Assembly: GCF_945952435.1 (NCBI RefSeq)
Contig: NZ_CAMFHZ010000012.1
Span: 35,748 to 99,747, forward strand
Source: an uncultured Microbacterium sp.
Lineage (GTDB): Bacteria; Actinomycetota; Actinomycetes; Actinomycetales; Microbacteriaceae
Direction: 5' to 3'
Length of the DNA stretch: 64,000 nt
In this document: in pieces, positions 51,106 to 59,751 of the stretch
Numbering within the stretch: the first letter of the stretch is position 1
Layout: the number at the start of each line of letters is the position of its first letter
Notes under the pieces: model-generated
The model's input: the letters and a program-made list of their open reading frames with translations, nothing else
Told to the model about the DNA's origin: nothing
The model's database searches: none
Position numbers and translations under genes: made by a program

Positions 51106-52797
51106 TCAGACGAGGTTCGCGGTGATCTCCGCGATGTGGGCCGCCCGTGCCGCGCGGTCGAAGGGCTTGCCGGGAACGCCGGGGATGCGCTGCCACGGGC
51201 GCGGCCCGTCGGCCGGCCGGTACTCGACGCCCGCGGCGTCCAGGCGGCGCAGATGCGCCCGCAGCCGTTCCGGGAACGAGGCCACGTCGGCGTCCTCCTG
51301 ACCGCTCCAGAGCGCCTCGGCGAGAGCGCAGGCACGCGGGAACACCTGGTAGTCGATCCGACGGGCCGAGTCGACGTGCTCGGTCCACAGGTTCCCCTGC
51401 CCGCCGAGGATCCGCTCGCGGTGCTCCTCCTCGAGGGCCGCGGGGATCGGATCGAAGGCCCGCACGTCGGCGACCGTCGTGACGACGCCGACGGGGATCG
51501 GCTCGTCCGGAGCGTCGGACTGGCGGTAGTCGAGGTAGACGGTGTCCTCGGGGCACATGACCACGTCGGATCCGCGTCGCGCGGCGAGCACGGCGCCCGT
51601 GCTGCCGCGCCAGGACGCCACGGTCGGCCGGTCGAGGAGGCCGCCCTCCAGGATCTCGTCGAAACCGTAGAGGGTGCGGCCCCGCGAGCGCACGTGGGCG
51701 TCGATCCGCGCGATGAACCAGCTCTGCAGCTCGTCCTCCGTGGCGAGACCGAGCTCCCGCATGCGCTCCTGCGTGCGCGCATCGGCGCGCCACTCGTCCT
51801 TGCGGCACTCGTCGCCGCCGATCCCGATCACGGGGGAGGGGAAGATCTCGATGATCTCGTCCAGCACGTCGCAGAAGAAGGCGATCGTCGACTCCTCGAC
51901 GTTGAGCGCGTGCGGATTGATCCCCCAGCGCGTCCACGGGGAGAGCGGCTCCGCAGCGAGTCCGAGCTCCGGATAGGCGGCGATCGCGGCCTGCACATGC
52001 CCGGGAAGCTCGATCTCGGGAACGACGCTCACTCCGCGTGCGGCGGCGTACGCGACGATCTCGCGGAGATCGTCCTGCGTGTAGAAGCCCCCGTGGGGTC
52101 GTCCGTCGTCCGTCGCGTCCGGTCCCGCGCCGAGCTGCGAGGACGAACGCCAGCCGCCGACCTCGGTGAGCCGCGGGTGACGATGGATCTCGACCCGCCA
52201 GCCCTGGTCGTCGGTGAGGTGCAGCTGCAGCACGTTGAGCCGGTGCATCGCGAGCAGGTCGATCAGGCGCAGCACCTCGCGCACGGGGAAGAAGTGCCGG
52301 ACGACATCGAGCATGAGGCCGCGCCAGCCGAAGCGCGGGGCGTCCTCGATCCGCACGGACGGCACCACGAGCGGGGAGGATCCTCCGGCGGCGGGCGCGC
52401 CCGCCCGCCGGTGCACGGCATCGGGCAGCAGCTGGAGGAGGGTCTGCGCCGCCCACTGGGCGCCGCGGGGGCCGCCCGCCCCGATGCGGATCCCCTCGGA
52501 GTCCACGTCGAGCGTGTAAGCCTCGCCGCCGAGGGTCGCGTCCACGACGAACCGGATCCCGCCCTGCGTTGTCCGAGCAGGCGCTGTCCCGGCGTGCGCC
52601 GCGTCGGCGCCGTCCCGGTCCGGGAGGGACGCCGCGGGTCGGATCGGGAGCGGGAGTCCCGAGGTCGCACGCAGACGCTCCTGCAGCCGTCGGGCCGCGT
52701 CCTCCAGGGCCGCGTCGGCGTGGATCTCCGTCGTCGCGGTCAACGGGAACCCGCCCCGGCCGGATCGGAGGTGCGCGGGCTGGGGCAGAAGGTTCAT
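51106..52797 (-). CDS. GH20 beta-N-acetylhexosaminidase (no obvious signal peptide)
   Basis: FGWRGLMLDVVRHFFPVREVLRLIDLLAMHRLNVLQLHLTDDQGWRVEI; IGIGGDECRKDEW. Confidence 0.95.
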   Translation of the reverse strand: MNLLPQPAHLRSGRGGFPLTATTEIHADAALEDAARRLQERLRATSGLPLPIRPAASLPDRDGADAAHAGTAPARTTQGGIRFVVDATLGGEAYTLDVDSEGIRIGAGGPRGAQWAAQTLLQLLPDAVHRRAGAPAAGGSSPLVVPSVRIEDAPRFGWRGLMLDVVRHFFPVREVLRLIDLLAMHRLNVLQLHLTDDQGWRVEIHRHPRLTEVGGWRSSSQLGAGPDATDDGRPHGGFYTQDDLREIVAYAAARGVSVVPEIELPGHVQAAIAAYPELGLAAEPLSPWTRWGINPHALNVEESTIAFFCDVLDEIIEIFPSPVIGIGGDECRKDEWRADARTQERMRELGLATEDELQSWFIARIDAHVRSRGRTLYGFDEILEGGLLDRPTVASWRGSTGAVLAARRGSDVVMCPEDTVYLDYRQSDAPDEPIPVGVVTTVADVRAFDPIPAALEEEHRERILGGQGNLWTEHVDSARRIDYQVFPRACALAEALWSGQEDADVASFPERLRAHLRRLDAAGVEYRPADGPRPWQRIPGVPGKPFDRAARAAHIAEITANLV

Positions 52798-52810
52798 CGA
52801 CGCCGCTCCT

Positions 52811-52837
52811 TGTTGCGTATGGTGCAATTCGATTGCA
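52811..52837. promoter_or_regulatory. Composite TGCAA operator upstream of GH20 gene
   Basis: Reverse complement TGCAATCGAATTGCACCATACGCAACA; contains perfect dyad TGCAATTCGATTGCA. Confidence 0.65.
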
Positions 52838-53095
52838 GTATCCGGAACAAGCCTAAGGTGACGTTAACGTGCGGGCAATGTCGGCCCGCGGGAGACGTCA
52901 TGTGCGCCGTCGGAGGAACGGGGGAAGGGCTCTCGGGACGCGTCGGCGCGCGGCTGCGACGCCCGTCCCGACCATCCCTCGGAGCTCGGAAAGACGACTC
53001 TGGAGGGCTCGAAAGCCCCCTGCGGAATCCGTCGTGTTCTCGTGGTTTGCCGACGAAAGGCAGGACGGGTAGGAGCCATCTCCACGAAATAGGGA

Positions 53096-53148
53096 GGATT
53101 CATCCGGATGCGCTCATGTTCGAACTCATCCGGGATTCATCGGAATCC
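53096..53148. promoter_or_regulatory. Repeated GGATTCATC-type dyads upstream of APC permease
   Basis: GGATTCATCCGGATG at 53096-53110; perfect-arm GGATTC-ATCG-GAATCC at 53133-53148. Confidence 0.5.
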
Positions 53149-53227
53149 GCCCTATGCAGGGGGTGTTCGCCGGTGCTACTTTCCGTCTGTCATCCCCACC
53201 TACCCGAACGATGAGACAGGGGCACGA

Positions 53228-54694
53228 ATGACTTTCGATGCGCGCGAGACGGACACGTCTCTCCAGAGGGCGATCGAGTACCAGGAGCACGCGCTGCAGG
53301 CGGGCGGCGTGAGCAAGGCGGGCTCGACGCTCATGGCGGTCGCCGGCAGCGCGCCCGCCTACTCGATCGCTGCCAGCACGGCCCTCCTGATCGGCGCGGC
53401 CGGCGTCGGCGCCCCGGCGGCGCTGCTGTGGTGCGGCATCCCGATGCTCGGGATCGCCTTCGCCTTCAGCCATCTCGCCCGCGTGGACAGCCACGCCGGG
53501 GCGTCGTTCTCCTGGGTCGCGCGCGGCCTGCATCCCCTGCTCGGCTTCTTCGCGGGCTGGGCGCTGGTCATCTCGGCCACGGTGTTCATGGTCGCCGGCG
53601 CCCTCCCCGCCGGCCAGATGACCGTGTCGCTGTTCGCGCCGAAGCTCGCGGGCGACACGCTCCTGGTCACGTTCGTCGGATCACTCTGGTTCCTCGTGAT
53701 GGCCGCCGCGGTGATCTTCGGCGTGCATACGACCGAGCGGGCGCAGTGGATCATGTCGGTCGTCGAGGTCGGCATCCTCGTCGTGTTCGCCGTCATCGCG
53801 ATCCCGCGGGCGATCACCACCTACCATCACGGCGAGACGTTCTCGTGGGACTGGTTCGGATTCGGGCATCTCACCGGGGCGGGCGTGTTCGTGGCCGCCG
53901 CGCTCATCGCCGCGTTCTACTACTGGGGCTGGGACGTCACCGCCAATCTCGGCGAGGAGACGAAGAACGCGCACAAGACGACAGGACTCGCCGGCATCCT
54001 CGGCATCGTGATCGTCTTCATCCTGTTCGAGGTCTACACGACCACGACGCTCGTCATGCTGCCGGGCAAGACGATCGAGGAGAACAGCGCCAACGTCCTC
54101 ACGGTGCTCGGCGACGCGATCATGCCCGGTATCGGGGGGAAGATCCTCATCATCGCCGTCGCGCTCTCCACGATCGCGACGCTCGAGACGACGCTCGTTC
54201 AGGTGAGCCGCACGCTGTTCGCGATGGGTCGGGACCGCACGATCCCCTTCGCCTTCGGCAAGATCAACCGCCGGTGGAAGACCCCGGTCTTCGCGACGCT
54301 CGTCGTGGTCGCCGTCTCGCTGCTGCTGTTCGTGCTCGCGAACGTCTTCGGCGACAGCGTTGGCCAGATCCTCGGCTGGGCGGTCTCGTCGATCGGACTG
54401 CAGATCGCGTTCTACTACTCGCTCGCGGGCCTGGCGGTCGTCGTGGGATTCCGCCGCGTGATCTTCCGCTCGGTGAAGAACTTCTTCTTCATCGGCCTGT
54501 GGCCCGCCGCCGGGGCGGTATTCATGATGTACATCTTCTTCGCGTCGATCCCGAACAACGAGCCCGTCGTGAACTACCTCGGCATCGGGCTGCTCGTGAT
54601 CGGCGTGGTCCCGATGATCCTCTTCTACCGCAAGGCGAGGGACGCGTACTTCCGACGTCGCCCGCTCGAGGTGCCGGAGGACTTCTCCGCGTAG
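53228..54694 (+). CDS. APC family amino acid permease
   Basis: 12-TM profile; GGVSKAGSTLMAVAGSAPAYSIAASTALLIGAAG. Confidence 0.9.
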   Translation: MTFDARETDTSLQRAIEYQEHALQAGGVSKAGSTLMAVAGSAPAYSIAASTALLIGAAGVGAPAALLWCGIPMLGIAFAFSHLARVDSHAGASFSWVARGLHPLLGFFAGWALVISATVFMVAGALPAGQMTVSLFAPKLAGDTLLVTFVGSLWFLVMAAAVIFGVHTTERAQWIMSVVEVGILVVFAVIAIPRAITTYHHGETFSWDWFGFGHLTGAGVFVAAALIAAFYYWGWDVTANLGEETKNAHKTTGLAGILGIVIVFILFEVYTTTTLVMLPGKTIEENSANVLTVLGDAIMPGIGGKILIIAVALSTIATLETTLVQVSRTLFAMGRDRTIPFAFGKINRRWKTPVFATLVVVAVSLLLFVLANVFGDSVGQILGWAVSSIGLQIAFYYSLAGLAVVVGFRRVIFRSVKNFFFIGLWPAAGAVFMMYIFFASIPNNEPVVNYLGIGLLVIGVVPMILFYRKARDAYFRRRPLEVPEDFSA

Positions 54695-54750
54695 AGGGAT
54701 CCATCAGAGCTGCGGGGCGGGACGTTCGCGGACATCCCGCCCCGCGGCCG

Positions 54751-55848
54751 TCAGCGCCGGGACTGCGCCCGCAGATACTCCCGCAGGCCCGGGATCGCGA
54801 AGGCGACGCGACCGTAGCCGGCGGACTCGACGAGGCCGGCGTCGATGAGGCGCGCGCGGTACTTGCCCACCAGGCTCGGGGTGGCCGTCATCCGGCGCCC
54901 GATGTCGCCGACATCGGTGATGTCCTCGTCGACGGTCATCGCGAGGAGGAAGTCCATGTCCCGTGCGGAGACCACCGCGAGCGCGGCGCCGATGACTGTC
55001 TGCTCGTTACGGCGGCGTGCCGCGGCGACGGCCTCCGCCACGGCGCTCTCATCGATCGGCTCGTCCCTGGACTCCGCCTCCCGCCACAGGCTGTAGCCCA
55101 CGAGCTGTATGAGGAACGGGTAGCCGCCGGTGCCCTCGGCGGCGCGTCGCGCCAGCTCGGGCGAGATCGGATGGCCGCCCTGGGCGAAGAGGTCGGAGTA
55201 GGACTGCGCGGTCTCCTCGATCGATGCGGAGTGCAGGTCGATCCGGTCCGCTCGGCGCAGGAAGGTGGCGACGCCCTCGTTGAGGAGATCGGAGACGGCG
55301 GCCGGGAGGCCGGCGACGATCAGGGCGATCGGGAGCCCCTCGCGGATGAAGTGCTGGATGTTCGCGGCGAGCGCCGCGAGCTCGGTCCGCTCGGCGGCGT
55401 GGATCTCGTCGACGGTGATGAGCAGGCCCGTGTGCTGCTGGGCGAGCAGAGCCAGCAGCCGTTGCCCGAGCTCGCGCCAGCCGATCTGCTGCTGCGGCGT
55501 CAGCTGAGTTGTCACTCCGAAGCCGGCGGCGGTGATGCCCACGATCCGCCGGTGGACCGGTCCGTCGCCGAGCTCGGTCTCCGCGGCGCGCATCGCCTCG
55601 CCGATGCGTGCCGTGAAGCCGGGCGTCGCCGTCTCCGAGATCACCACCCACCCCTGGGCGCGCGCGAGATCCTCCGCGGCGCCGAGCATGACCGTCTTTC
55701 CGACGCCCCTGGCCCCCGTGAAGATGGTGAGCAGCCCGGGAGCACCGGATCCGATGCGCAACCCGTACTCGAACTCCTGGAGGAGCCCTTCGCGGCTGAC
55801 GACGATCGGCGGGGTCGCCCCTGCGGTCGGGCGGAAAGGGTTCTGCAT
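54751..55848 (-). CDS. AAA/ORC-like ATPase with C-terminal winged helix
   Basis: IFTGARGVGKTVMLGAAEDLA Walker A; LLITVDEIHAA Walker B; MTATPSLVGKYRARLIDAGLVESAGYGRVAFAIPGLREYL. Confidence 0.85.
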   Translation of the reverse strand: MQNPFRPTAGATPPIVVSREGLLQEFEYGLRIGSGAPGLLTIFTGARGVGKTVMLGAAEDLARAQGWVVISETATPGFTARIGEAMRAAETELGDGPVHRRIVGITAAGFGVTTQLTPQQQIGWRELGQRLLALLAQQHTGLLITVDEIHAAERTELAALAANIQHFIREGLPIALIVAGLPAAVSDLLNEGVATFLRRADRIDLHSASIEETAQSYSDLFAQGGHPISPELARRAAEGTGGYPFLIQLVGYSLWREAESRDEPIDESAVAEAVAAARRRNEQTVIGAALAVVSARDMDFLLAMTVDEDITDVGDIGRRMTATPSLVGKYRARLIDAGLVESAGYGRVAFAIPGLREYLRAQSRR

Positions 55849-56092
55849 CGCGGCCCCTCGGTAGATCTCGGTTAATCCGGTCAATGTGGATAATCCTCGC
55901 GACCTTCACCACGATCCGCAAGCCGTTCCCACGGCGAATCCTGCGAATGCCGCTGATCGGGGCCCTGATCTGCGGAGGCCGGCCCGGTGCGGATTCCTCG
56001 TGCACGTCGCCGGCGCCGCGGAGACGGTGGCGGCTGTGGATCTGGTCTGGGCTGGGCGGACGGATCACGGTGTCGGCCGAGAGCGGAACGAC

Positions 56093-56126
56093 GGAGCGCG
56101 GTGCTCCCGAGGATGCACCGCGCTCC
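56093..56126. terminator. Hairpin terminator after copC (minus strand)
   Basis: GGAGCGCGGTGC tcccgaggat GCACCGCGCTCC. Confidence 0.75.
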
Positions 56127-56153
56127 GACCGATCCGCGTTTTCGCTCCCGGGT

Positions 56154-56732
56154 TTACTCCCGCCGGCCGCGGGCCAGGGCCCACGCGCCGACGCCGACGC
56201 CGACGAGCACGACGGCTCCGATGCCGAGCCCGATCCACACGCCGGGGTCGGCGCCCTCCGCCGGCGCCGCGGCGTCGGGCGCAGTGCTCGACGCCGCCTT
56301 CGGCCCGCACTTCGGGGTCGCGGAGCCGTGGGCCGCGGGCGAGGCGGACCCGTCCGGGGCGTACGAGAACGTGTAGCTGCCGGAGATCGGGTGGCCGTCC
56401 GACGACACGACCCGCCACAGCACCTCGTAGGTCCCGCTCGGGCCGAGGGCCGCGGGAGAGACCACGTCGGTGCCGTTGAGGTCGGGGCACGCGGTCTCGT
56501 AGTACTTCCGGTCCGGGCCGACGACCTGGACGACGGTGGCGCCGTCGGTGCCGAGCGGATCCGCGTTGAAGGTGAGGGTGACGGCGCTGAGCGTCTTCAC
56601 GGTCGCCCCCGACGCCGGATCCGTCTGCTCCAGGGTGTCGTGCGCGCTCGCCGCAGAGGCTCCCGCCACCGCCAGCACGGCGCCGAGGCCTCCCGCGGCG
56701 AGCGCGGCGAGCAGCCGACCGCGGATGCTCAC
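56154..56732 (-). CDS. CopC domain copper resistance protein
   Basis: SAHDTLEQTDPASGATVKTLSAVTLTFNADP...VLWRVVSSDGHPISGSYTFSYAPDG; C-terminal TM. Confidence 0.9.
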   Translation of the reverse strand: MSIRGRLLAALAAGGLGAVLAVAGASAASAHDTLEQTDPASGATVKTLSAVTLTFNADPLGTDGATVVQVVGPDRKYYETACPDLNGTDVVSPAALGPSGTYEVLWRVVSSDGHPISGSYTFSYAPDGSASPAAHGSATPKCGPKAASSTAPDAAAPAEGADPGVWIGLGIGAVVLVGVGVGAWALARGRRE

Positions 56733-57460
56733 GCGTCGCGCCGCTTGCGACCGAGGGCGAGCGCGCCGAGCAGCGCCCCGCCCGCGGCGATCACGAGCGC
56801 GGCGATGCTGAGACCGAGGGCGAGACCTTCCGATCCGCCCGCGGAGGCGGTGTCGTGGTCGTGCGCGTCCGCGGCCGGGGTCGCCGTCGCCGCCGCGCCG
56901 CCGTGGTGATCGGCGGGCGGTGCGTCGTTGACCCACAGCACGGGCGCCGGTTCGAGCGTGTCGTCCTTCTTCACCTCTTCGGGAGTCGCCGACCACTCCA
57001 CGACCTTCCCGTCGGAGTAGGTCTGGGTGGCGGGGATCACGATGTGACCGGTGTCAGGCACCGGACCGAGGGAGAGCGTGAACGTCTGGAACTGGCCGGG
57101 GGCGACTCCGCCCGCGTCGGCCGTGAACGTGACCTCGGTCGTCGCCTCGCTGATCGTGTTGCCCTCGACCGTGATCGGCTTCGGCAGCGTCGTCTTCGTG
57201 GCGGTGCCGGTCCAGCCCGCGGTCGGCTGATAGCTCACGCTGGTGAACGGGGTGTCGGAGGGGAGGTGGATGTCGAGCTTCACCGTGCTGGCGGTCGAGG
57301 ACTCGTTCGGCACCCGGAAGGTGACGTAGGTCCACGATCCGGCGGAGGCCTGGTTGGGCGTCGCGGTGACGTGCGCGGACGCGGCCAGCGGGACGGCGAG
57401 GGCGAGCACGGCGCCCGCGGCGATTCCGGTGAGGACGCGGGAGAGGGTGGTGTTTCGCAT
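56729..57460 (-). CDS. YcnI family copper-associated protein
   Basis: ASAHVTATPNQASAGSWTYVTFRVPNES; PTAGWTGT. Confidence 0.92.
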   Translation of the reverse strand: MRNTTLSRVLTGIAAGAVLALAVPLAASAHVTATPNQASAGSWTYVTFRVPNESSTASTVKLDIHLPSDTPFTSVSYQPTAGWTGTATKTTLPKPITVEGNTISEATTEVTFTADAGGVAPGQFQTFTLSLGPVPDTGHIVIPATQTYSDGKVVEWSATPEEVKKDDTLEPAPVLWVNDAPPADHHGGAAATATPAADAHDHDTASAGGSEGLALGLSIAALVIAAGGALLGALALGRKRRDA

Positions 57461-57542
57461 GAGATGTCTTTCTGAGGTCGTGTGAGGGCACCGTGCGGCG
57501 GGCGCCGTCGGTGCGTCCTCCGCGCGGGGCGCGGAGCGGGGA

Positions 57543-58145
57543 TCATGCCGCGAGCGGCGGTCCCCTCCGCTGCACGACCGTCAGCGCGAAACGGGAGCGG
57601 AAGGCGCGAGGAGCCGTCCGCGAGATGAGCCGGGCGCGGTGCGCCGGGATCGGGCGCCAGTCCAGGACGAGCGCGAAGACGCGCCGCCCCGCCAGTGCGA
57701 GCAGCGTGCGCACGGCCTGCTCGCCCCGCCCGAGGGCGAGCACCGTCAATATCGCCGCGACCCCGTGCGCGACCCACATCGCGGGTTGTGCGTGGTCCAT
57801 ACCCGAGCCGTCCACGGACGTCGCGCCGAACGCCTGCACCAGCGCGGCACCGTGCAGATGCCCGCCGGACGCGGAGAAGGATCCCGATCCGGATCCGAGG
57901 CCGACGAGCAGCAGGCCGTGGAACGCGAACTGGCTCAGCAGCACCGCGGCGGAGAGGCGGATCCAGGAGAGCCGTCGCCCGGCGAGGGCGATGCACACCG
58001 GAGCGGCGACGAGCAGCGCGAGCACGATCCCGATGAGGGGCGCCGGTGCGCCATCGGCGACCGAGTGGGACACGGAGGCGACGAACGTCGCGACCAGGGC
58101 GCCGACGAGGCCCCGGTACGTGCGACCCGCGCGCGTTCCCAGCAC
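57543..58145 (-). CDS. Hypothetical membrane protein of the copper locus
   Basis: Multi-TM; adjacent to ycnI/copC on the same strand. Confidence 0.65.
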   Translation of the reverse strand: MLGTRAGRTYRGLVGALVATFVASVSHSVADGAPAPLIGIVLALLVAAPVCIALAGRRLSWIRLSAAVLLSQFAFHGLLLVGLGSGSGSFSASGGHLHGAALVQAFGATSVDGSGMDHAQPAMWVAHGVAAILTVLALGRGEQAVRTLLALAGRRVFALVLDWRPIPAHRARLISRTAPRAFRSRFALTVVQRRGPPLAA

Positions 58146-58235
58146 CCGCTCAGCCTACCCGGACGCGGGGATGCCCCCGTTCTGCGGCCTGTGGGCACAG
58201 GGAAGGGGGCGTCCCCTCGCTGATAGCCTTTTGCG

Positions 58236-59537
58236 GTGTCGAACCCTGAACTGACGACGGCTCCGCCGGCCATCGACCCCACGTTCGAGAACGTGTGGGA
58301 CGAGCTGGTCTGGCGCGGTCTCGTCCACGTGTCCACCGACCAGGAGGCGTTGCGCGCCCTTCTCGCCGGGGATCCGATCACGTATTACTGCGGCTTCGAC
58401 CCGACCGCGCCCAGCCTGCACCTGGGCAATCTCGTGCAGCTGCTCACGCTGCGACGCATCCAGCTGGCCGGGCACAAGCCGCTCGGCCTCGTCGGAGGAT
58501 CGACCGGTCTCATCGGCGATCCCCGCCCCACGGCGGAGCGCACGCTGAACACCCCCGAGACGGTCAGCGAGTGGGTCGGCCGGCTGCGCAGTCAGGTCGA
58601 GCGCTACCTCAGCTTCGAGGGGGACAACGCGGCGCGCCTGGTGAACAACCTGGACTGGACCGCACCGCTGTCGGCGATCGACTTCCTCCGTGAGATCGGC
58701 AAGCACTACCGCGTCGGGACCATGCTGAAGAAGGACGCGGTCGCGGCTCGCCTGAACTCGGACGCCGGCATCAGCTACACCGAGTTCAGCTACCAGATCC
58801 TGCAGGGCATGGACTTCCTGGAGCTCTACCGCCAGTACGACTGCGTGCTGCAGACGGGCGGATCCGACCAGTGGGGCAACCTCACCAGCGGCACGGACCT
58901 CATCCACCGCGTGGAGGGCGTCTCGGCGCACGCGATCGGCACGCCGCTCATCACCAACAGCGACGGCACCAAGTTCGGCAAGAGCGAGGGCAACGCGATC
59001 TGGCTCGACGCCGAAATGTGCAGCCCGTACCGGATGTACCAGTTCTGGCTCGGCACCGCCGACGCCGACGTCGTCGAACGGCTGAAGGTGTTCACCTTCC
59101 TGTCGCGCGCCGAGATCGAGGAGTACGCCGCACTCGTCGAGGCGGAGCCCTTCCGTCGGGCCGCGCAGAAGCGTCTCGCGCTCGAGGTCGTCGCCACGGT
59201 GCACGGTGTCGACGCGGCGGCCGCCGTGATCGCCGCCTCCGACGCGCTGTTCGGCCAGGGCGATCTCGCCGCGCTCGACGCCACGACGTTGCGCTCGGCG
59301 CTCGAGGAGCTCCCGCACGCCGCGGTCGTCGCCGGATCCTCCGTGGTCGACGCGCTCGTCGCCACCGGGCTCGTCTCGAGCGCCTCGGAGGCGCGCAGGG
59401 CGATCGCCCAGGGCGGTGTCTCGATCGACGGCGCCCGGGTCGAGACGGACGACGCGATCGTCCCGCTCGGCCTCCCGGGCGGCGTATCCGTGCTCCGTCG
59501 CGGCAAGAAGACGCTCGCGGGACTGCTTCCCGCCTGA
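58236..59537 (+). CDS. tyrS: Tyrosine--tRNA ligase
   Basis: YYCGFDPTAPSLHLGNLVQLLTLRRIQLAGHKPLGLVGGSTGLIGDP; KFGKSEGNAIWL. Confidence 0.98.
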   Translation: MSNPELTTAPPAIDPTFENVWDELVWRGLVHVSTDQEALRALLAGDPITYYCGFDPTAPSLHLGNLVQLLTLRRIQLAGHKPLGLVGGSTGLIGDPRPTAERTLNTPETVSEWVGRLRSQVERYLSFEGDNAARLVNNLDWTAPLSAIDFLREIGKHYRVGTMLKKDAVAARLNSDAGISYTEFSYQILQGMDFLELYRQYDCVLQTGGSDQWGNLTSGTDLIHRVEGVSAHAIGTPLITNSDGTKFGKSEGNAIWLDAEMCSPYRMYQFWLGTADADVVERLKVFTFLSRAEIEEYAALVEAEPFRRAAQKRLALEVVATVHGVDAAAAVIAASDALFGQGDLAALDATTLRSALEELPHAAVVAGSSVVDALVATGLVSSASEARRAIAQGGVSIDGARVETDDAIVPLGLPGGVSVLRRGKKTLAGLLPA

Positions 59538-59751
59538 GCCTCCCGCCGACACGCCCGGACGACCTCGGGCGTGTCGGCACGGCGAGGGCGGGCCTCCGGG
59601 ACCGCGGATCCGCGGCAGAGGGCGCTTTACCACAGGAGCGCAACCCCCCTTCCTCCGCACCGCCTCGGGCGTATCCTCGTTCGCTGACCCGGCTGAGCGT
59701 GAGCGCCTTCGCCGCCGGTGAGGGCGCGACATCGCTCGAGGAGTGAGCCTC

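Noticed and set aside
53228-54694. APC permease as the transporter of the oxidised-chitin pathway
   Set aside because: Its promoter lacks the shared TGCAA composite operator and has different repeats; family membership alone does not support the link.
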